Shown: positions 1-8,453, counted from the first letter of the stretch. The stretch: 64,000 nucleotides of DNA from Schlesneria paludicola DSM 18645 (GCF_000255655.1 NZ_JH636434.1:1054291-1118290), one strand, 5' to 3'. Notes: a model not told the origin generated them from the letters alone. Translations and numbers: made by a program.

Positions 1-1
1 G

Positions 2-430
2 CGACCTCGAGACTGGGTTGCGTCGAGCCACCTGGAGATCGGTAGCATCTTCAAAGTCTTTTCAACCGAACTGGAGCTAAATGGAATTGCGGAAATCACG
101 GCAATCAGCCCGTGCCCTCCACTCAGCACCGGTGATGGAGAAGTCGTGACGGGCCGTTTCGTGACCCGAAGAGCCGACGAGACGGTGCGGATGACGTTCG
201 AAACAGGCGACACCCTGGAAGGCTCGAAGTCACACCCCATCTGGTCACCCACCATTCAAGACTGGGTTCCCATGGAAGAATGGGCCGCCGGAGACGCAGT
301 CTTGGGCCGCGACGGCTGGATTACCGTCACGTCCATCGAGGTCCGAAACGAGTCCGTCCCACTTTACAATCTTGAGATACGAGGTGAGCATGTCTATGAA
401 GTCACAGAAGCCGCGATCCTCGTCCACAAT
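2..430 (+). repeat. HINT-domain direct repeat, copy 1
   Basis: This 429-base segment is repeated in the same orientation and frame 1769 bases downstream (1771-2199). By hand alignment the two copies differ at 14 of 143 encoded residues and align without gaps. Similarity stops sharply at the VHN codons that end the HINT domain, so the repeat is exactly the constant part ahead of two different toxin tips. Confidence 0.9.
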
Positions 431-823
431 AGCAACAGTTACGGCATCGGCCGTTCTGTCCCGTTACCTGATCCAGACGGAGTACTTTTTAATCTTCAGA
501 GGAAGTTCGAAAGATTGGTAGAAACAAAACTTCTCCCAGAACTCCGTGCAATTGATCCCAATTTGAAATGGGGCTATACAGGATCATTCAGGACCGGTAG
601 GGTAGGAAATAGAGACAAACCAAGATGGAATCAGCGAATTGACCTCTCCGACTTTGACATTGACCTGTGGATCAAGAGTGACATTCTGCGTAAACTCTAT
701 GGTAAGAACCTTAGGGCTCATCCGAAATTCAGAAAAATCTTGGCTGACACTCCAGGATTTGAAGGCTTGAGGCCTAATAAACAAGGGTTTTCGATCTTGT
801 ATAAGCCATCGAATGCCAATTAA
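2..823 (+). CDS. Polymorphic toxin, C-terminal part: HINT domain plus nucleotidyltransferase-like toxin tip (5' end outside window)
   Basis: The reading frame is open from base 2, so the window shows only the last 273 residues of a larger protein. Residues 1-143 are the second half of a planctomycete HINT (Hedgehog/intein) self-processing domain. It has a KSHPIWS block (the HINT histidine) and ends in GEHVYEV...LVHN, the usual His-Asn cleavage end. Residues 144-273 form a separate C-terminal domain. Its GYTGSFRTGR (GS at 194-195) followed by DLSDFDIDLWI (Asp triad at 217-221) fits the Gly-Ser...Asp-x-Asp signature of the nucleotidyltransferase fold. By analogy with polymorphic toxins, HINT would release the tip, which would nucleotidylate or otherwise modify a target in a rival cell; the target is unknown. 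A putative immunity gene starts 5 bases after the stop. The toxin tip is visibly more AT-rich than the HINT part, which suggests a swapped module. The HINT call is firm; the enzymatic call rests on the motif. Confidence 0.82.
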   Translation, partial: RPRDWVASSHLEIGSIFKVFSTELELNGIAEITAISPCPPLSTGDGEVVTGRFVTRRADETVRMTFETGDTLEGSKSHPIWSPTIQDWVPMEEWAAGDAVLGRDGWITVTSIEVRNESVPLYNLEIRGEHVYEVTEAAILVHNSNSYGIGRSVPLPDPDGVLFNLQRKFERLVETKLLPELRAIDPNLKWGYTGSFRTGRVGNRDKPRWNQRIDLSDFDIDLWIKSDILRKLYGKNLRAHPKFRKILADTPGFEGLRPNKQGFSILYKPSNAN

Positions 824-828
824 TCCCA

Positions 829-1203
829 ATGTTGAGCATTAAATTGAACAGTACTAATGTCTATGGTGCATTTGTCCGCGTTTGGATTAGGTACGACGGG
901 ACGCTGGAACAACTTGCCAACACTCTTGCATCGAAATTGCAGTTAAATTCTTTTGATGTCGAACCAAGCGCAGATTCTCCTCACGTGAAAGTGGGAATGA
1001 CGGAAGCGTTTGGCTGGGAGGCATGGCTGGAAGAGGACGCGAAGTATCCCCCTTGTAACTTCATCCTTAAGATGGAAACTGAAGATACTTTTGCAGAAAT
1101 CGCCCAAGGAAAGATGCATGACCTTTCTCCGTGGTTCGCTCGATTCTTGTCGAATAGCTTCGACATTGAAGCCTTTCTTGCGGAAGAAATCCTTCCAGAA
1201 TAG
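829..1203 (+). CDS. Putative immunity protein for the first HINT-linked toxin
   Basis: A 124-residue protein beginning 5 bases after the toxin stop codon, in the position where polymorphic toxin systems keep their cognate immunity gene. It is acidic, with several Trp/Phe residues (WEAWLEED near residue 65, SPWFARFL near 102) and an acidic C-terminus. It has no signal peptide or membrane segment, so it would act in the cytoplasm by binding the toxin tip. No Shine-Dalgarno sequence is obvious, so translation may be coupled to the toxin stop. I do not recognise the family; the immunity role is inferred from position and size. Confidence 0.65.
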   Translation: MLSIKLNSTNVYGAFVRVWIRYDGTLEQLANTLASKLQLNSFDVEPSADSPHVKVGMTEAFGWEAWLEEDAKYPPCNFILKMETEDTFAEIAQGKMHDLSPWFARFLSNSFDIEAFLAEEILPE

Positions 1204-1521
1204 GTTGCGTTGACAAAGCTCGAGTCAAGGGTGGACCCTGGGGACATCTATGAAGAAGAGATTGTCAAGCCGATGAGAAGCAGAAAATGTTTTCCAGGCC
1301 GGTGGTGTTGATTTTCCTCGCTGTCAGCATCGGTTGGAAGTCCCCTGTCCCATTCGCCTCCTGCGCGAACCGGTGGTTGACTTCCTGAGCCCGAGACGGA
1401 GGGAGGCCCCTCCTCACTGCAATTCTCGAGTTGAGGGCCGATCGGACGGACAGGTGTTCACACATCTATTCGGGATCGAACGGCTTGATTTCCGAGGAAA
1501 CCGGGGATGCCTGTCCCATGA
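1204..1521. other. Gene-free gap between two toxin cassettes
   Basis: No credible gene on either strand; the short open frames here have no recognisable product. The stretch lies where the conserved N-terminal half of the second HINT domain should be, and an in-frame TGA at 1519-1521 closes the frame feeding the second cassette. It is probably a scar of cassette capture or decayed toxin sequence. Confidence 0.5.
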
Positions 1522-2601
1522 AAGCGTGGCATCTTCGAAGCGGCCACCGAAAATCACCACGATCTTCAGACGGCCGTCGGTCTCACGGAAACTCCAGCAA
1601 CACATCTGATTCCGATCGAGACGGTCACTTTGGGGGATCGGATCCCAACGAAGAATCCCCGTTCCGAAGAATACGATTTTGAATGGCCGGAGCCTGACGA
1701 ATCGAGTTGGGTCCGGTTGACGATGGAGTGGCGCAAGACGGATGGCGGAATCGTGGACGCCGAGTTGCTCCGGCCTCGAAACTGGGTTGCATCGAGCCAC
1801 CTGGAAATCGGCAGCGTCTTCAAAGTCTTCTCGACCGAACTGGAGCTGAATGGAATTGCGGAAATCACGACAATCAGCCCGTGCCCTCCGCTCAGTACCG
1901 GCGACGGAGAAGTCGTGACAGGCCGTTTCGTCACCCGAAGGGCTGACGAAACGGTGCGGATCACGTTCGAAACGGGTGACACACTGGAAGGCTCAAAGTC
2001 GCACCCCATCTGGTCACCCGCCATTAAAGACTGGGTTCCCATGGAAGAATGGGCCGCCGGAGACGCGGTCTTGGGTCGCGAAGGCTGGATTACGGTCACG
2101 TCCGTCGAGGCCCGAAACGAATCTCTCCCACTTTACAATATTGAAGTACGGGGCGAACATGTCTATGAAGTCACCCAGGCGGGAATCCTCGTACACAACG
2201 CCATACCGTGCACCGTTGATCCCGGTATTCCTCACGACCTTCCGCCGAACTCATTGACGCCAAAGGAAGTCGCAGAGATCAAGGCAATTGCTAAGCAATA
2301 CAATACAACAATAGATGTTGTCGGCAGCCGTGCCAAAGGAGAAGGTAGAAACATCTTCACAAATCTGCGAGTGGGCAAATTCAATCCCAATGGCCCCCCA
2401 AATCGAAGTGATATTGATTTTAGATTTGACGCAGCTCATCCCAGGGCTCAGGCATTGATGAAAGCACTTAGGGGAGTCGGCAACGGCGCGGGCACAATAA
2501 GACTTAAATATTCAAATAACCCAGCCACTCGAGGTGGGCGTCTTACACGACCACCGTACATTCGATTCACCCCAGATGGCGGCGTTCGTACATTTTCCTA
2601 A
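1522..2601 (+). CDS. Orphan HINT-toxin cassette with a second nucleotidyltransferase-like tip
   Basis: The frame is open from 1522 with no ATG; the first plausible start is TTG at 1630, giving 323 residues. Residues 1-190 (from the TTG) are a HINT region beginning IETVTLGDRIPTKNP and ending GEHVYEV...LVHN. Residues 191-323 are a different toxin tip, with VVGSRAKGEG (GS at 232-233) and NRSDIDFRFD (D261, D263), a nucleotidyltransferase-type signature. The N-terminal HINT segment with the nucleophilic Cys and any upstream delivery region are missing, so this is best read as an orphan module that could replace the tip of the upstream gene by recombination in the HINT repeat. It is followed by its own putative immunity gene. 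It may not be expressed on its own. Confidence 0.7.
   Translation, partial: KRGIFEAATENHHDLQTAVGLTETPATHLIPIETVTLGDRIPTKNPRSEEYDFEWPEPDESSWVRLTMEWRKTDGGIVDAELLRPRNWVASSHLEIGSVFKVFSTELELNGIAEITTISPCPPLSTGDGEVVTGRFVTRRADETVRITFETGDTLEGSKSHPIWSPAIKDWVPMEEWAAGDAVLGREGWITVTSVEARNESLPLYNIEVRGEHVYEVTQAGILVHNAIPCTVDPGIPHDLPPNSLTPKEVAEIKAIAKQYNTTIDVVGSRAKGEGRNIFTNLRVGKFNPNGPPNRSDIDFRFDAAHPRAQALMKALRGVGNGAGTIRLKYSNNPATRGGRLTRPPYIRFTPDGGVRTFS
1771..2199 (+). repeat. HINT-domain direct repeat, copy 2
   Basis: In-frame, ungapped second copy of the segment at 2-430. Most differences are synonymous or conservative (D/N, I/V, D/E, L/I), which suggests that both copies have been under selection or that gene conversion keeps them alike. 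Confidence 0.9.
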
Positions 2602-2634
2602 CATGTATCCCTCTTGTTCTGCGGACTTCAAATA

Positions 2635-3132
2635 ATGAATTGTGATCGAATGGAAATTGCGGAGCGTTTTTGGACCAATGGAAAACCCCTTCGCGCCGGT
2701 CGGATCATTTTCGAGAGAATTCCGTCCGAGCTGCGTCCCAACTGGGCAGCACGAATCTTCAAGCTGGTTTTGGATCACAGCCATCACCAACTGCCACTCT
2801 TCCATGACGTTTTGAGCATGGCGAACAATCAACATTTGTGGGGAAATGGCCACAACATATTCAGCGATGTCCGAACGATCACGATGAAAATGGATAAAAT
2901 TCAATTAGAGCGAGGCTTCACTGACGACGAAGTTGAGTTCGCTTCAATTGTTGCGCTTGCAGAGCTTGTCTGTAAAGTGACCTACAATGCCACTCATCCA
3001 CTAGACGAGTTTGATGAAGATTCTGGATGGTATATTGCGGTTTTGCTCAAGGGTATCGCGGTGCGAGTATGGGCTGATGAGAAGTTTTCAAGAGATGCAT
3101 GGGATGCACTTTCGAAACCTGTCGAAGCATAG
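2635..3132 (+). CDS. Putative immunity protein for the second HINT-linked toxin
   Basis: A 165-residue soluble protein starting about 30 bases after the second toxin cassette. ATG at 2650 or an in-frame TTG at 2614 are alternative starts, and none has a clear Shine-Dalgarno. It has a basic N-terminal half (IIFERIPSELRPNW) and an acidic C-terminal half (GFTDDEVEF, LDEFDEDSGW). It shows no similarity to the first immunity candidate, as expected if each binds a different toxin. Family not recognised; the role is inferred from position. Confidence 0.6.
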   Translation: MNCDRMEIAERFWTNGKPLRAGRIIFERIPSELRPNWAARIFKLVLDHSHHQLPLFHDVLSMANNQHLWGNGHNIFSDVRTITMKMDKIQLERGFTDDEVEFASIVALAELVCKVTYNATHPLDEFDEDSGWYIAVLLKGIAVRVWADEKFSRDAWDALSKPVEA

Positions 3133-3346
3133 AGGAATGGAAAATGAGGACCATGGATGGGGGCATTCAAAGTACTCTGGTTTGAACGACCCAGTGAACT
3201 CGACGAACGCGGTGACATCGATTGAAACTATGAATTCACCGCGTGCAGCAGAACGGGGTTGCCGCGTTTGCAGGGTTTCTTCACAATCCCGGTACGATGC
3301 CCTGGCATCACATCACTCCGACCGAACGCCCTTCAAGGAGGAAGGC

Positions 3347-3652
3347 ATGCGACCATTCGTTCAATTCGCTCTTGCAGCGATTCTTGTAAGTACTTCAGGC
3401 TGCAACGAATTCGTCACAACGAGCGAGCCTGTGACCGCGATTGATGTTGTTGGCGATCCCAATGACCCGGTACCGGATTCGATGGAACCCGCCGACATCC
3501 TGGGGTCTGCATTGCCGGCCCCTGATGATTCAGAAGCATTGACCGACAACAAGTCAGACGATTCGCCAACGGGCGAAAACGAAGATCAATTGTCAGCGTC
3601 AGATCGCGACGCGATTGCAAAACCGGTGAGCCTCAAGAAATTGTCCGATTGA
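3347..3652 (+). CDS. Small acidic lipoprotein
   Basis: A 101-residue protein. It has a short signal peptide, MRPFVQFALAAILVSTSGC, with the lipobox Cys at residue 19, followed by a low-complexity acidic, Pro/Asp/Ser-rich tail with no domain I recognise. The ATG is fixed by a strong AAGGAGG at 3335-3341; the open frame extends upstream but without support. It is probably membrane-anchored by lipidation and exposed to the periplasm. Function unknown. Confidence 0.7.
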   Translation: MRPFVQFALAAILVSTSGCNEFVTTSEPVTAIDVVGDPNDPVPDSMEPADILGSALPAPDDSEALTDNKSDDSPTGENEDQLSASDRDAIAKPVSLKKLSD

Positions 3653-3684
3653 GAAATGAGCGAAGGTAGAGGGCCTGCAACAAC

Positions 3685-4770
3685 ATGGCGATTCTTGGTC
3701 TCGACATTGGCGGAGCGAATATCAAAGCAGCCGATGGTTCCGGGCATGCAATCAGCCGTCCGTTTGCCATCTGGCAAGTCCCTGAGCGCTTGCCGGATGA
3801 GTTGACCCAAGTCTTCCAGAGCTTCCCTCACACCGATCGCATTGCCTTAACAATGACGGCGGAGCTTGCAGACTGTTTCGTAACCAAGTCAGAGGGCGTT
3901 CGATTCATTCTTGAGGCCGTCGAATCGAGTTTGAATCGACTCGATCTGGCCCGAAATACGGCTACCTCTGGGAATCCGACGGATGGGGCCGACCGAATTT
4001 TCGTCTGGACGACAGATGGTCATTTCGTAGGACCGCGGCTTGCACGTGACTATGTGCGCAAGGTGTCTGCCGCCAATTGGCATGCTTTGGCAACGTGGTG
4101 TGGCGACTTGATTCCAGCAGGGTCGGGGCTATTGGTCGACATCGGTACGACTACGACGGATATCATCCCACTCGTTGCAGGGAAACCCGTACCGGTCGGA
4201 CTGACCGACATTGGGCGGTTGCAAAGCGGCGAATTGTCCTATTCCGGCGTCTGGCGAACCCCGCTCTGCTCCGTTGCTCATAGCGTCCCATTCCGCGAGG
4301 GATACTGCACGCTTGCGGCAGAACTCTTTGCGACCACCCTCGACATTCACTTGTTATTGGGGCTCATCCCCGAAGATGCCCATGACCTGGGAACCGCCGA
4401 TGGACGACCTGCAACCAAGGCCGCGGCCTATGACCGTCTGGCACGAATGTTGTGTTGCGATCGTCATGAAATTTCGTACGACGAAGTGCTGCACATCGCG
4501 AAATTCTTGGCAGACGTTCAGCGGCATCGACTTTCGGGGGCACTTGAACGCGTCGCACTTCGATTGCCCTCGAAATGTGAAAATGTGATTGTCGCAGGCT
4601 CGGGAAACTTTCTCGCATTTCAGATGGTCTACGAAAATCGTCATACCTCGAGTGCACGAATCGTCTCGCTCGCTGAACAGACGTCGCCAGAAATCGCCTC
4701 GGCGGCCTGTGCGCATGCCGTCGCGCAGCTTGCAACACGACCTGAAATGGTGGCCCCCGCGTCGACTTGA
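3685..4770 (+). CDS. H4MPT-linked C1-pathway ASKHA protein (MfnF-like, COG1548)
   Basis: A 361-residue actin-like ATPase-fold protein. It has the N-terminal phosphate-1 motif GLDIGGANIKAAD (residues 4-16) and an internal LLVDIGTTTTDIIPL motif near residue 155. This matches the hydantoinase/oxoprolinase-like family found in tetrahydromethanopterin C1 clusters. Archaeal members (MfnF) join the furan and tyramine parts of methanofuran. Planctomycetes are known to carry H4MPT/methanofuran-type C1 genes, so a cofactor-biosynthesis role is likely, but the exact reaction is inferred. It starts 32 bases after the lipoprotein gene and ends before a strong hairpin. The neighbouring ahcY and metF are also one-carbon genes. 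Confidence 0.78.
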   Translation: MAILGLDIGGANIKAADGSGHAISRPFAIWQVPERLPDELTQVFQSFPHTDRIALTMTAELADCFVTKSEGVRFILEAVESSLNRLDLARNTATSGNPTDGADRIFVWTTDGHFVGPRLARDYVRKVSAANWHALATWCGDLIPAGSGLLVDIGTTTTDIIPLVAGKPVPVGLTDIGRLQSGELSYSGVWRTPLCSVAHSVPFREGYCTLAAELFATTLDIHLLLGLIPEDAHDLGTADGRPATKAAAYDRLARMLCCDRHEISYDEVLHIAKFLADVQRHRLSGALERVALRLPSKCENVIVAGSGNFLAFQMVYENRHTSSARIVSLAEQTSPEIASAACAHAVAQLATRPEMVAPAST

Positions 4771-4887
4771 TCACCCTGCGATTAAGATGAGGATGAAGAC
4801 GCTGGTGGGGCGCCCCATCGTTGAATCAGGCGCACTCGATTCTCGATCGCTCGTGGCTTATCCACGAAAAGACGTTCTCCAAAGAAC

Positions 4888-4914
4888 GACGCCCGACTCA
4901 TTGAGCCGGGCGTC
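4888..4914 (+). terminator. Hairpin terminator between the MfnF-like gene and ahcY
   Basis: Arms GACGCCCGACTCA (4888-4900) and TGAGCCGGGCGTC (4902-4914) pair with one mismatch and are followed by ATTTTC. It lies between convergent genes and may stop transcription from both sides. Confidence 0.65.
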
Positions 4915-4962
4915 ATTTTCGAATCCGATCACGTCGCCCAGTCGGCGAACGATCGCGTGCGA

Positions 4963-6351
4963 TTAGTAGCGATAGTGCTCGGGCTTGAACGGGCCATTGA
5001 CCGACATTCCGAGGTAGTCGGCCTGCTTCGTCGTCAGCTTCGAAAGCTTGACGCCGATCTTGTCGAGGTGCAAACGAGCCACTTCTTCGTCCAGTTCCTT
5101 CGGCAGGCGATGGACGCCAACCGTGTACTTGCTGGTTTCCGTCCAAAGGGCAATCTGAGCCAGCGTTTGGTTGGTGAAGCTGTTCGACATGACGAACGAG
5201 GGATGGCCGGTTGCGCATCCCAGATTCACCAGGCGACCTTGTGCCAACAGAATAACGCTGCGTCCGGTGTCCTTGAATGTATAGCGGTCAACGGCACCAA
5301 CTTCATTTGGCTTGACGTTCACCTTCGTCGCTTTGCCAATCTTGACTTGCTCTTCCAGCCAGGCAACGTCGATTTCGATGTCAAAGTGGCCGATGTTACA
5401 GATGATCGCGTCGTTCGGCATCTTTTCGACATGCTCACCGCGAATAATGTCGCAGCAACCGGTCGTCGTGACGAAGATATTTCCTTGTGCGGCGGCATCT
5501 TCCATCGTCGTGACTTCGAAACCTTCCATTGCGGCCTGCAGTGCGCAAATCGGATCGATTTCGGTGACGATGACACGAGCACCGTATCGTTGCATGGAGA
5601 TGGCGCAGCCCTTACCCACGTCGCCATAACCAGCAACGACGCAGACCTTGCCGGCGAGCATCACATCGGTCGCGCGCTTGATTCCGTCGGCCAGAGATTC
5701 GCGGCAACCATATAGGTTGTCGAACTTGCTCTTGGTGACCGAATCATTGACATTGATCGCGGGAATCTTGAGCTCACCACGTTCGTGCATTTGGACCAGT
5801 CGGTGAACCCCGGTTGTGGTTTCTTCGCTCAGACCTTTGATGCCCTTGAGCAGTTCCGGGAACTTTTGGTGCACCATGATCGTCAAGTCGCCACCGTCGT
5901 CGAGAATCATGTTCAACGGTTGGCCATCTGGGAAGTACAGAGTCTGCTCGATGCACCAGTCGAACTCTTCGTTGGTCATCCCCTTCCAGGCGTAGACGGG
6001 AACTCCAGTGGCGGCGATGGCGGCAGCGGCGTGATCTTGGGTCGAGAAAATATTGCAACTGCTCCAGGTCACGTCGGCACCCAAAGCGGTCAGGGTCTCA
6101 ATCAGTACGGCGGTCTGAATCGTCATGTGCAGACAGCCGGCGATGCGAGCGCCTTTTAATGGCTTTGTGGTTCCGTACTTCTCGCGAAGTGCCATCAGAC
6201 CTGGCATTTCGTTTTCAGCAATTTCGATTTCTTTTCGTCCGAAGGCGGCCAAACCAATATCTTTGACCTTGTAGGGAAGGCGGCTTGCCGACGCGCTTGT
6301 GGACTTCGTGGTTTCAGAGGTTTTGGACTTCAACGCTTCAGCGGTTGACAT
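4963..6351 (-). CDS. ahcY: Adenosylhomocysteinase (SAH hydrolase)
   Basis: A 462-residue enzyme that splits S-adenosylhomocysteine into adenosine and homocysteine in the cytoplasm, removing the product inhibitor of methyltransferases. Visible motifs include [19 protein letters not shown] (active site and NAD contact), the NAD-binding loop [10 protein letters not shown], and the family's C-terminal [13 protein letters not shown] at 6351 was chosen over the longer frame because the extra 17 residues are unlike the family and lie over a 5' hairpin. The 5' end faces metF across a 361-base divergent gap, which fits shared methyl-cycle control. Confidence 0.97.
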   Translation of the reverse strand: MSTAEALKSKTSETTKSTSASASRLPYKVKDIGLAAFGRKEIEIAENEMPGLMALREKYGTTKPLKGARIAGCLHMTIQTAVLIETLTALGADVTWSSCNIFSTQDHAAAAIAATGVPVYAWKGMTNEEFDWCIEQTLYFPDGQPLNMILDDGGDLTIMVHQKFPELLKGIKGLSEETTTGVHRLVQMHERGELKIPAINVNDSVTKSKFDNLYGCRESLADGIKRATDVMLAGKVCVVAGYGDVGKGCAISMQRYGARVIVTEIDPICALQAAMEGFEVTTMEDAAAQGNIFVTTTGCCDIIRGEHVEKMPNDAIICNIGHFDIEIDVAWLEEQVKIGKATKVNVKPNEVGAVDRYTFKDTGRSVILLAQGRLVNLGCATGHPSFVMSNSFTNQTLAQIALWTETSKYTVGVHRLPKELDEEVARLHLDKIGVKLSKLTTKQADYLGMSVNGPFKPEHYRY

Positions 6352-6712
6352 GCCGATATTCCTTTTGAACTGACGCAATACATGTCGAGCGACAACGAAC
6401 ACGCTCGACGTAACTAAGGTGAACGCGCCACTTTCCGGAATCTCTTTGACGATTCTTCGCGGCGAGCAGCAATGCCCTCAGACCAATATCAACAACAATC
6501 GGTCGCTCTATGATAGTAATTGCGTCCACACTTGTCTGCCAATGAGTGAATTCACAACGGATTCGACTTCACTGATCCGAAGCCTGTCCCCACCAACCGA
6601 ACATTCCGATTGAATCTCGGTAAATCCGGCTTCGAGAATACTGGCGGAGGCCTCGTCGATTGAATAACCTCCTGCTCGAAATGCCGAAATGTTCTACGTG
6701 GAAAGTTTGAGC
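6352..6712. promoter_or_regulatory. Divergent control region between ahcY and metF
   Basis: A 361-base gene-free gap with both neighbours reading outward, so it must hold both promoters. I could not assign confident -35/-10 boxes. The only clear structure is the hairpin at 6384-6409 in the ahcY leader. Confidence 0.5.
6384..6409 (-). promoter_or_regulatory. Hairpin in the ahcY 5' leader
   Basis: Perfect 8-bp inverted repeat GTCGAGCG (6384-6391) / CGCTCGAC (6402-6409) with a 10-base loop, 32 bases before the ahcY ATG. I do not see the conserved core of the known SAH riboswitch, so this could be a different leader element or a protein-binding dyad. Confidence 0.4.
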
Positions 6713-7603
6713 ATGTCCACCAACGCGACACGCATCCGTGATCTCTACTCCAGTGGTCGGTTTGGTCTCTCGATCGAGATTTTTCCGCCAAAAACCGCTG
6801 AGGGTGACGAACTGCTTCGTCAAACACTGCGGGATCTGGTCCCGTACCGTCCCTCGTTCGTTTCGTGCACGTATGGTGCAGGTGGGTCGACCAGCAAGCG
6901 AACCGTGGAATGGTGCCGCGAAATTCAGGAACAGCATTCGTTAACCGCCACAGCGCACTTCACCTGTGTGGGAAGCACACGCGAGCAACTTCTGGAGTGG
7001 CTGCAGTTTGCCTGGGATGAAGGCCTGCGAAATATCATGGCTCTTCGCGGTGATGCCCCCGCAGGGCAGGCGAAGTTCGAAGCCGTCCAGGGCGGCCTCC
7101 AATATGCGAATGAGCTGGTGTCACTCATTCGCGAGCATTTTCCCGAGATGGGAATTGGCGTTGCGGGATACCCCGAAAAGCATCCCGAAGCAAAAAATCT
7201 GGAAGTCGATTTTGAGAATCTGGTTCGCAAGGTGCGGGCCGGTGCCGACGCCATTTTTACGCAGCTGTTTTTCGACAACTCCAGCTTTTACCGATTCCGA
7301 GACCGTTTAACCGAATTGGGCATCGAGATTCCGGTTATCCCCGGGATCATGCCGATTACCGAATTCGACCGGATACAACGGATTACGGCGATGTGTGGTG
7401 CCGCAATTCCTCCCGGCCTGGCCTCAAGGTTGGAGTCGGTCAAGAGCGACAAGCGGGCGCAGTACGAGATCGGAGTCGATTTTGCGATCAAGCAATGCCG
7501 CGAACTGATGAGTCACGGTGTCAGCGGTATTCACTTCTATGTCTTGAACAAGAGCCAGGCAGGACGGGAGATCCTGAATGGCCTGGATCTTGCCACCGCC
7601 TGA
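6713..7603 (+). CDS. metF: Methylenetetrahydrofolate reductase
   Basis: A 296-residue flavoenzyme that reduces 5,10-methylene-THF to 5-methyl-THF, the methyl donor for methionine synthesis. Family features are LSIEIFPPKT near residue 20 (the SFEFFPPK motif with the catalytic Glu), TYGAGGSTSKRT, ALRGDAPAG and GVAGYPEKHPEA, consistent with one TIM barrel. The start at 6713 gives the usual short lead-in; ATG at 6689 is a possible alternative. Divergent from ahcY, which supplies homocysteine to the same cycle. Its 3' end converges with the NfeD-like gene 24 bases away. Confidence 0.96.
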   Translation: MSTNATRIRDLYSSGRFGLSIEIFPPKTAEGDELLRQTLRDLVPYRPSFVSCTYGAGGSTSKRTVEWCREIQEQHSLTATAHFTCVGSTREQLLEWLQFAWDEGLRNIMALRGDAPAGQAKFEAVQGGLQYANELVSLIREHFPEMGIGVAGYPEKHPEAKNLEVDFENLVRKVRAGADAIFTQLFFDNSSFYRFRDRLTELGIEIPVIPGIMPITEFDRIQRITAMCGAAIPPGLASRLESVKSDKRAQYEIGVDFAIKQCRELMSHGVSGIHFYVLNKSQAGREILNGLDLATA

Positions 7604-7627
7604 ACCGCCTGATGACGATTTGCGCGT

Positions 7628-8236
7628 TCATGTCGTCGGTGGAAACTCAAAATCCAGCGAAGAACCTCGTTCTACGGCCGTTTCGTCAAATTCGGTGTCG
7701 AGAGAATCTACTGCGGAATCCGTTCGAGCGGGTGGCGTTCCCGGCCTTACGACAACACTGGCTCCGCGGATGGCCACAATCTGAACCCATGCGCCGGGTT
7801 CGACGGAGAGCCCTTCGGACAACGCGTGCAGGCGCTGCCCGTCTAGCTTTACGAGTCCGCCCGGATTCAACGTGGTAATTGTGGTGCCGAACTGACCGAT
7901 CAGCTTTTCCAGCCGCGATGACTCTTTCGCGTAGGGCGTCAGGTCCTGTGGTTCCGGTGCTTCAAGCAGCACCTTCTTGCCAAACTTCGTGCGCGGGAGC
8001 AGGTAAAACCCGAACGAAATCACCGTCGGAACCAGAAGAAGCAGCAGGATGCAAAACACACCGAAGACGTTTGGATGAGAGACTCCCCACGCTCGATACG
8101 CGAAAACCAGCGATACGAGCAGGCTGATGAACGTAATGACGCCTAGAAGCCCCCCAGACGGCACGAAGATCTCGGCAACCAGAATGGCCAGCCCGACGAA
8201 AAGCAGCAGGATGGCGAAAATTGCGTTCGAGTCCAT
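7628..8236 (-). CDS. NfeD-like membrane protein
   Basis: A 202-residue protein with three N-terminal hydrophobic segments (about residues 4-24, 29-48 and 58-82), including LVAEIFVPSGGLLG, typical of NfeD proteins. A soluble domain at about residues 115-170 (GTTITTLNPGGLVKLDGQRL, VEPGAWVQIVAI) fits the NfeD OB fold. It lacks the ClpP-like protease half of long NfeD proteins. Family members work with stomatin/flotillin-type proteins in membrane organisation; no such partner is adjacent here. The acidic, Thr/Ser-rich C-terminal tail is probably disordered. Confidence 0.85.
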   Translation of the reverse strand: MDSNAIFAILLLFVGLAILVAEIFVPSGGLLGVITFISLLVSLVFAYRAWGVSHPNVFGVFCILLLLLVPTVISFGFYLLPRTKFGKKVLLEAPEPQDLTPYAKESSRLEKLIGQFGTTITTLNPGGLVKLDGQRLHALSEGLSVEPGAWVQIVAIRGASVVVRPGTPPARTDSAVDSLDTEFDETAVERGSSLDFEFPPTT

Positions 8237-8453
8237 AGATCAGCCGGGCCTCGGAAAAAGAGCAGTCGCATTCACGATTTAACCCGTCGCATCCGAAGAG
8301 CGAAGCTTGGATGCCTCGGGCGGTCTCAGTCGTTCGGTGTCGCTGAATTCGCTTCACGCAGGAGGGGGCGAATTGGGAACGGCATCTCCACCCGCTGATC
8401 AAGTGTAGCTATCGGAAGATTCAGGGCAACTCTTTCACGCTGCCGGATCGAGG

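Noticed and set aside
6384-6409. Known SAH riboswitch
   Set aside because: Hairpin is present, but the conserved core of that riboswitch was not recognised; kept only as an undefined leader element.
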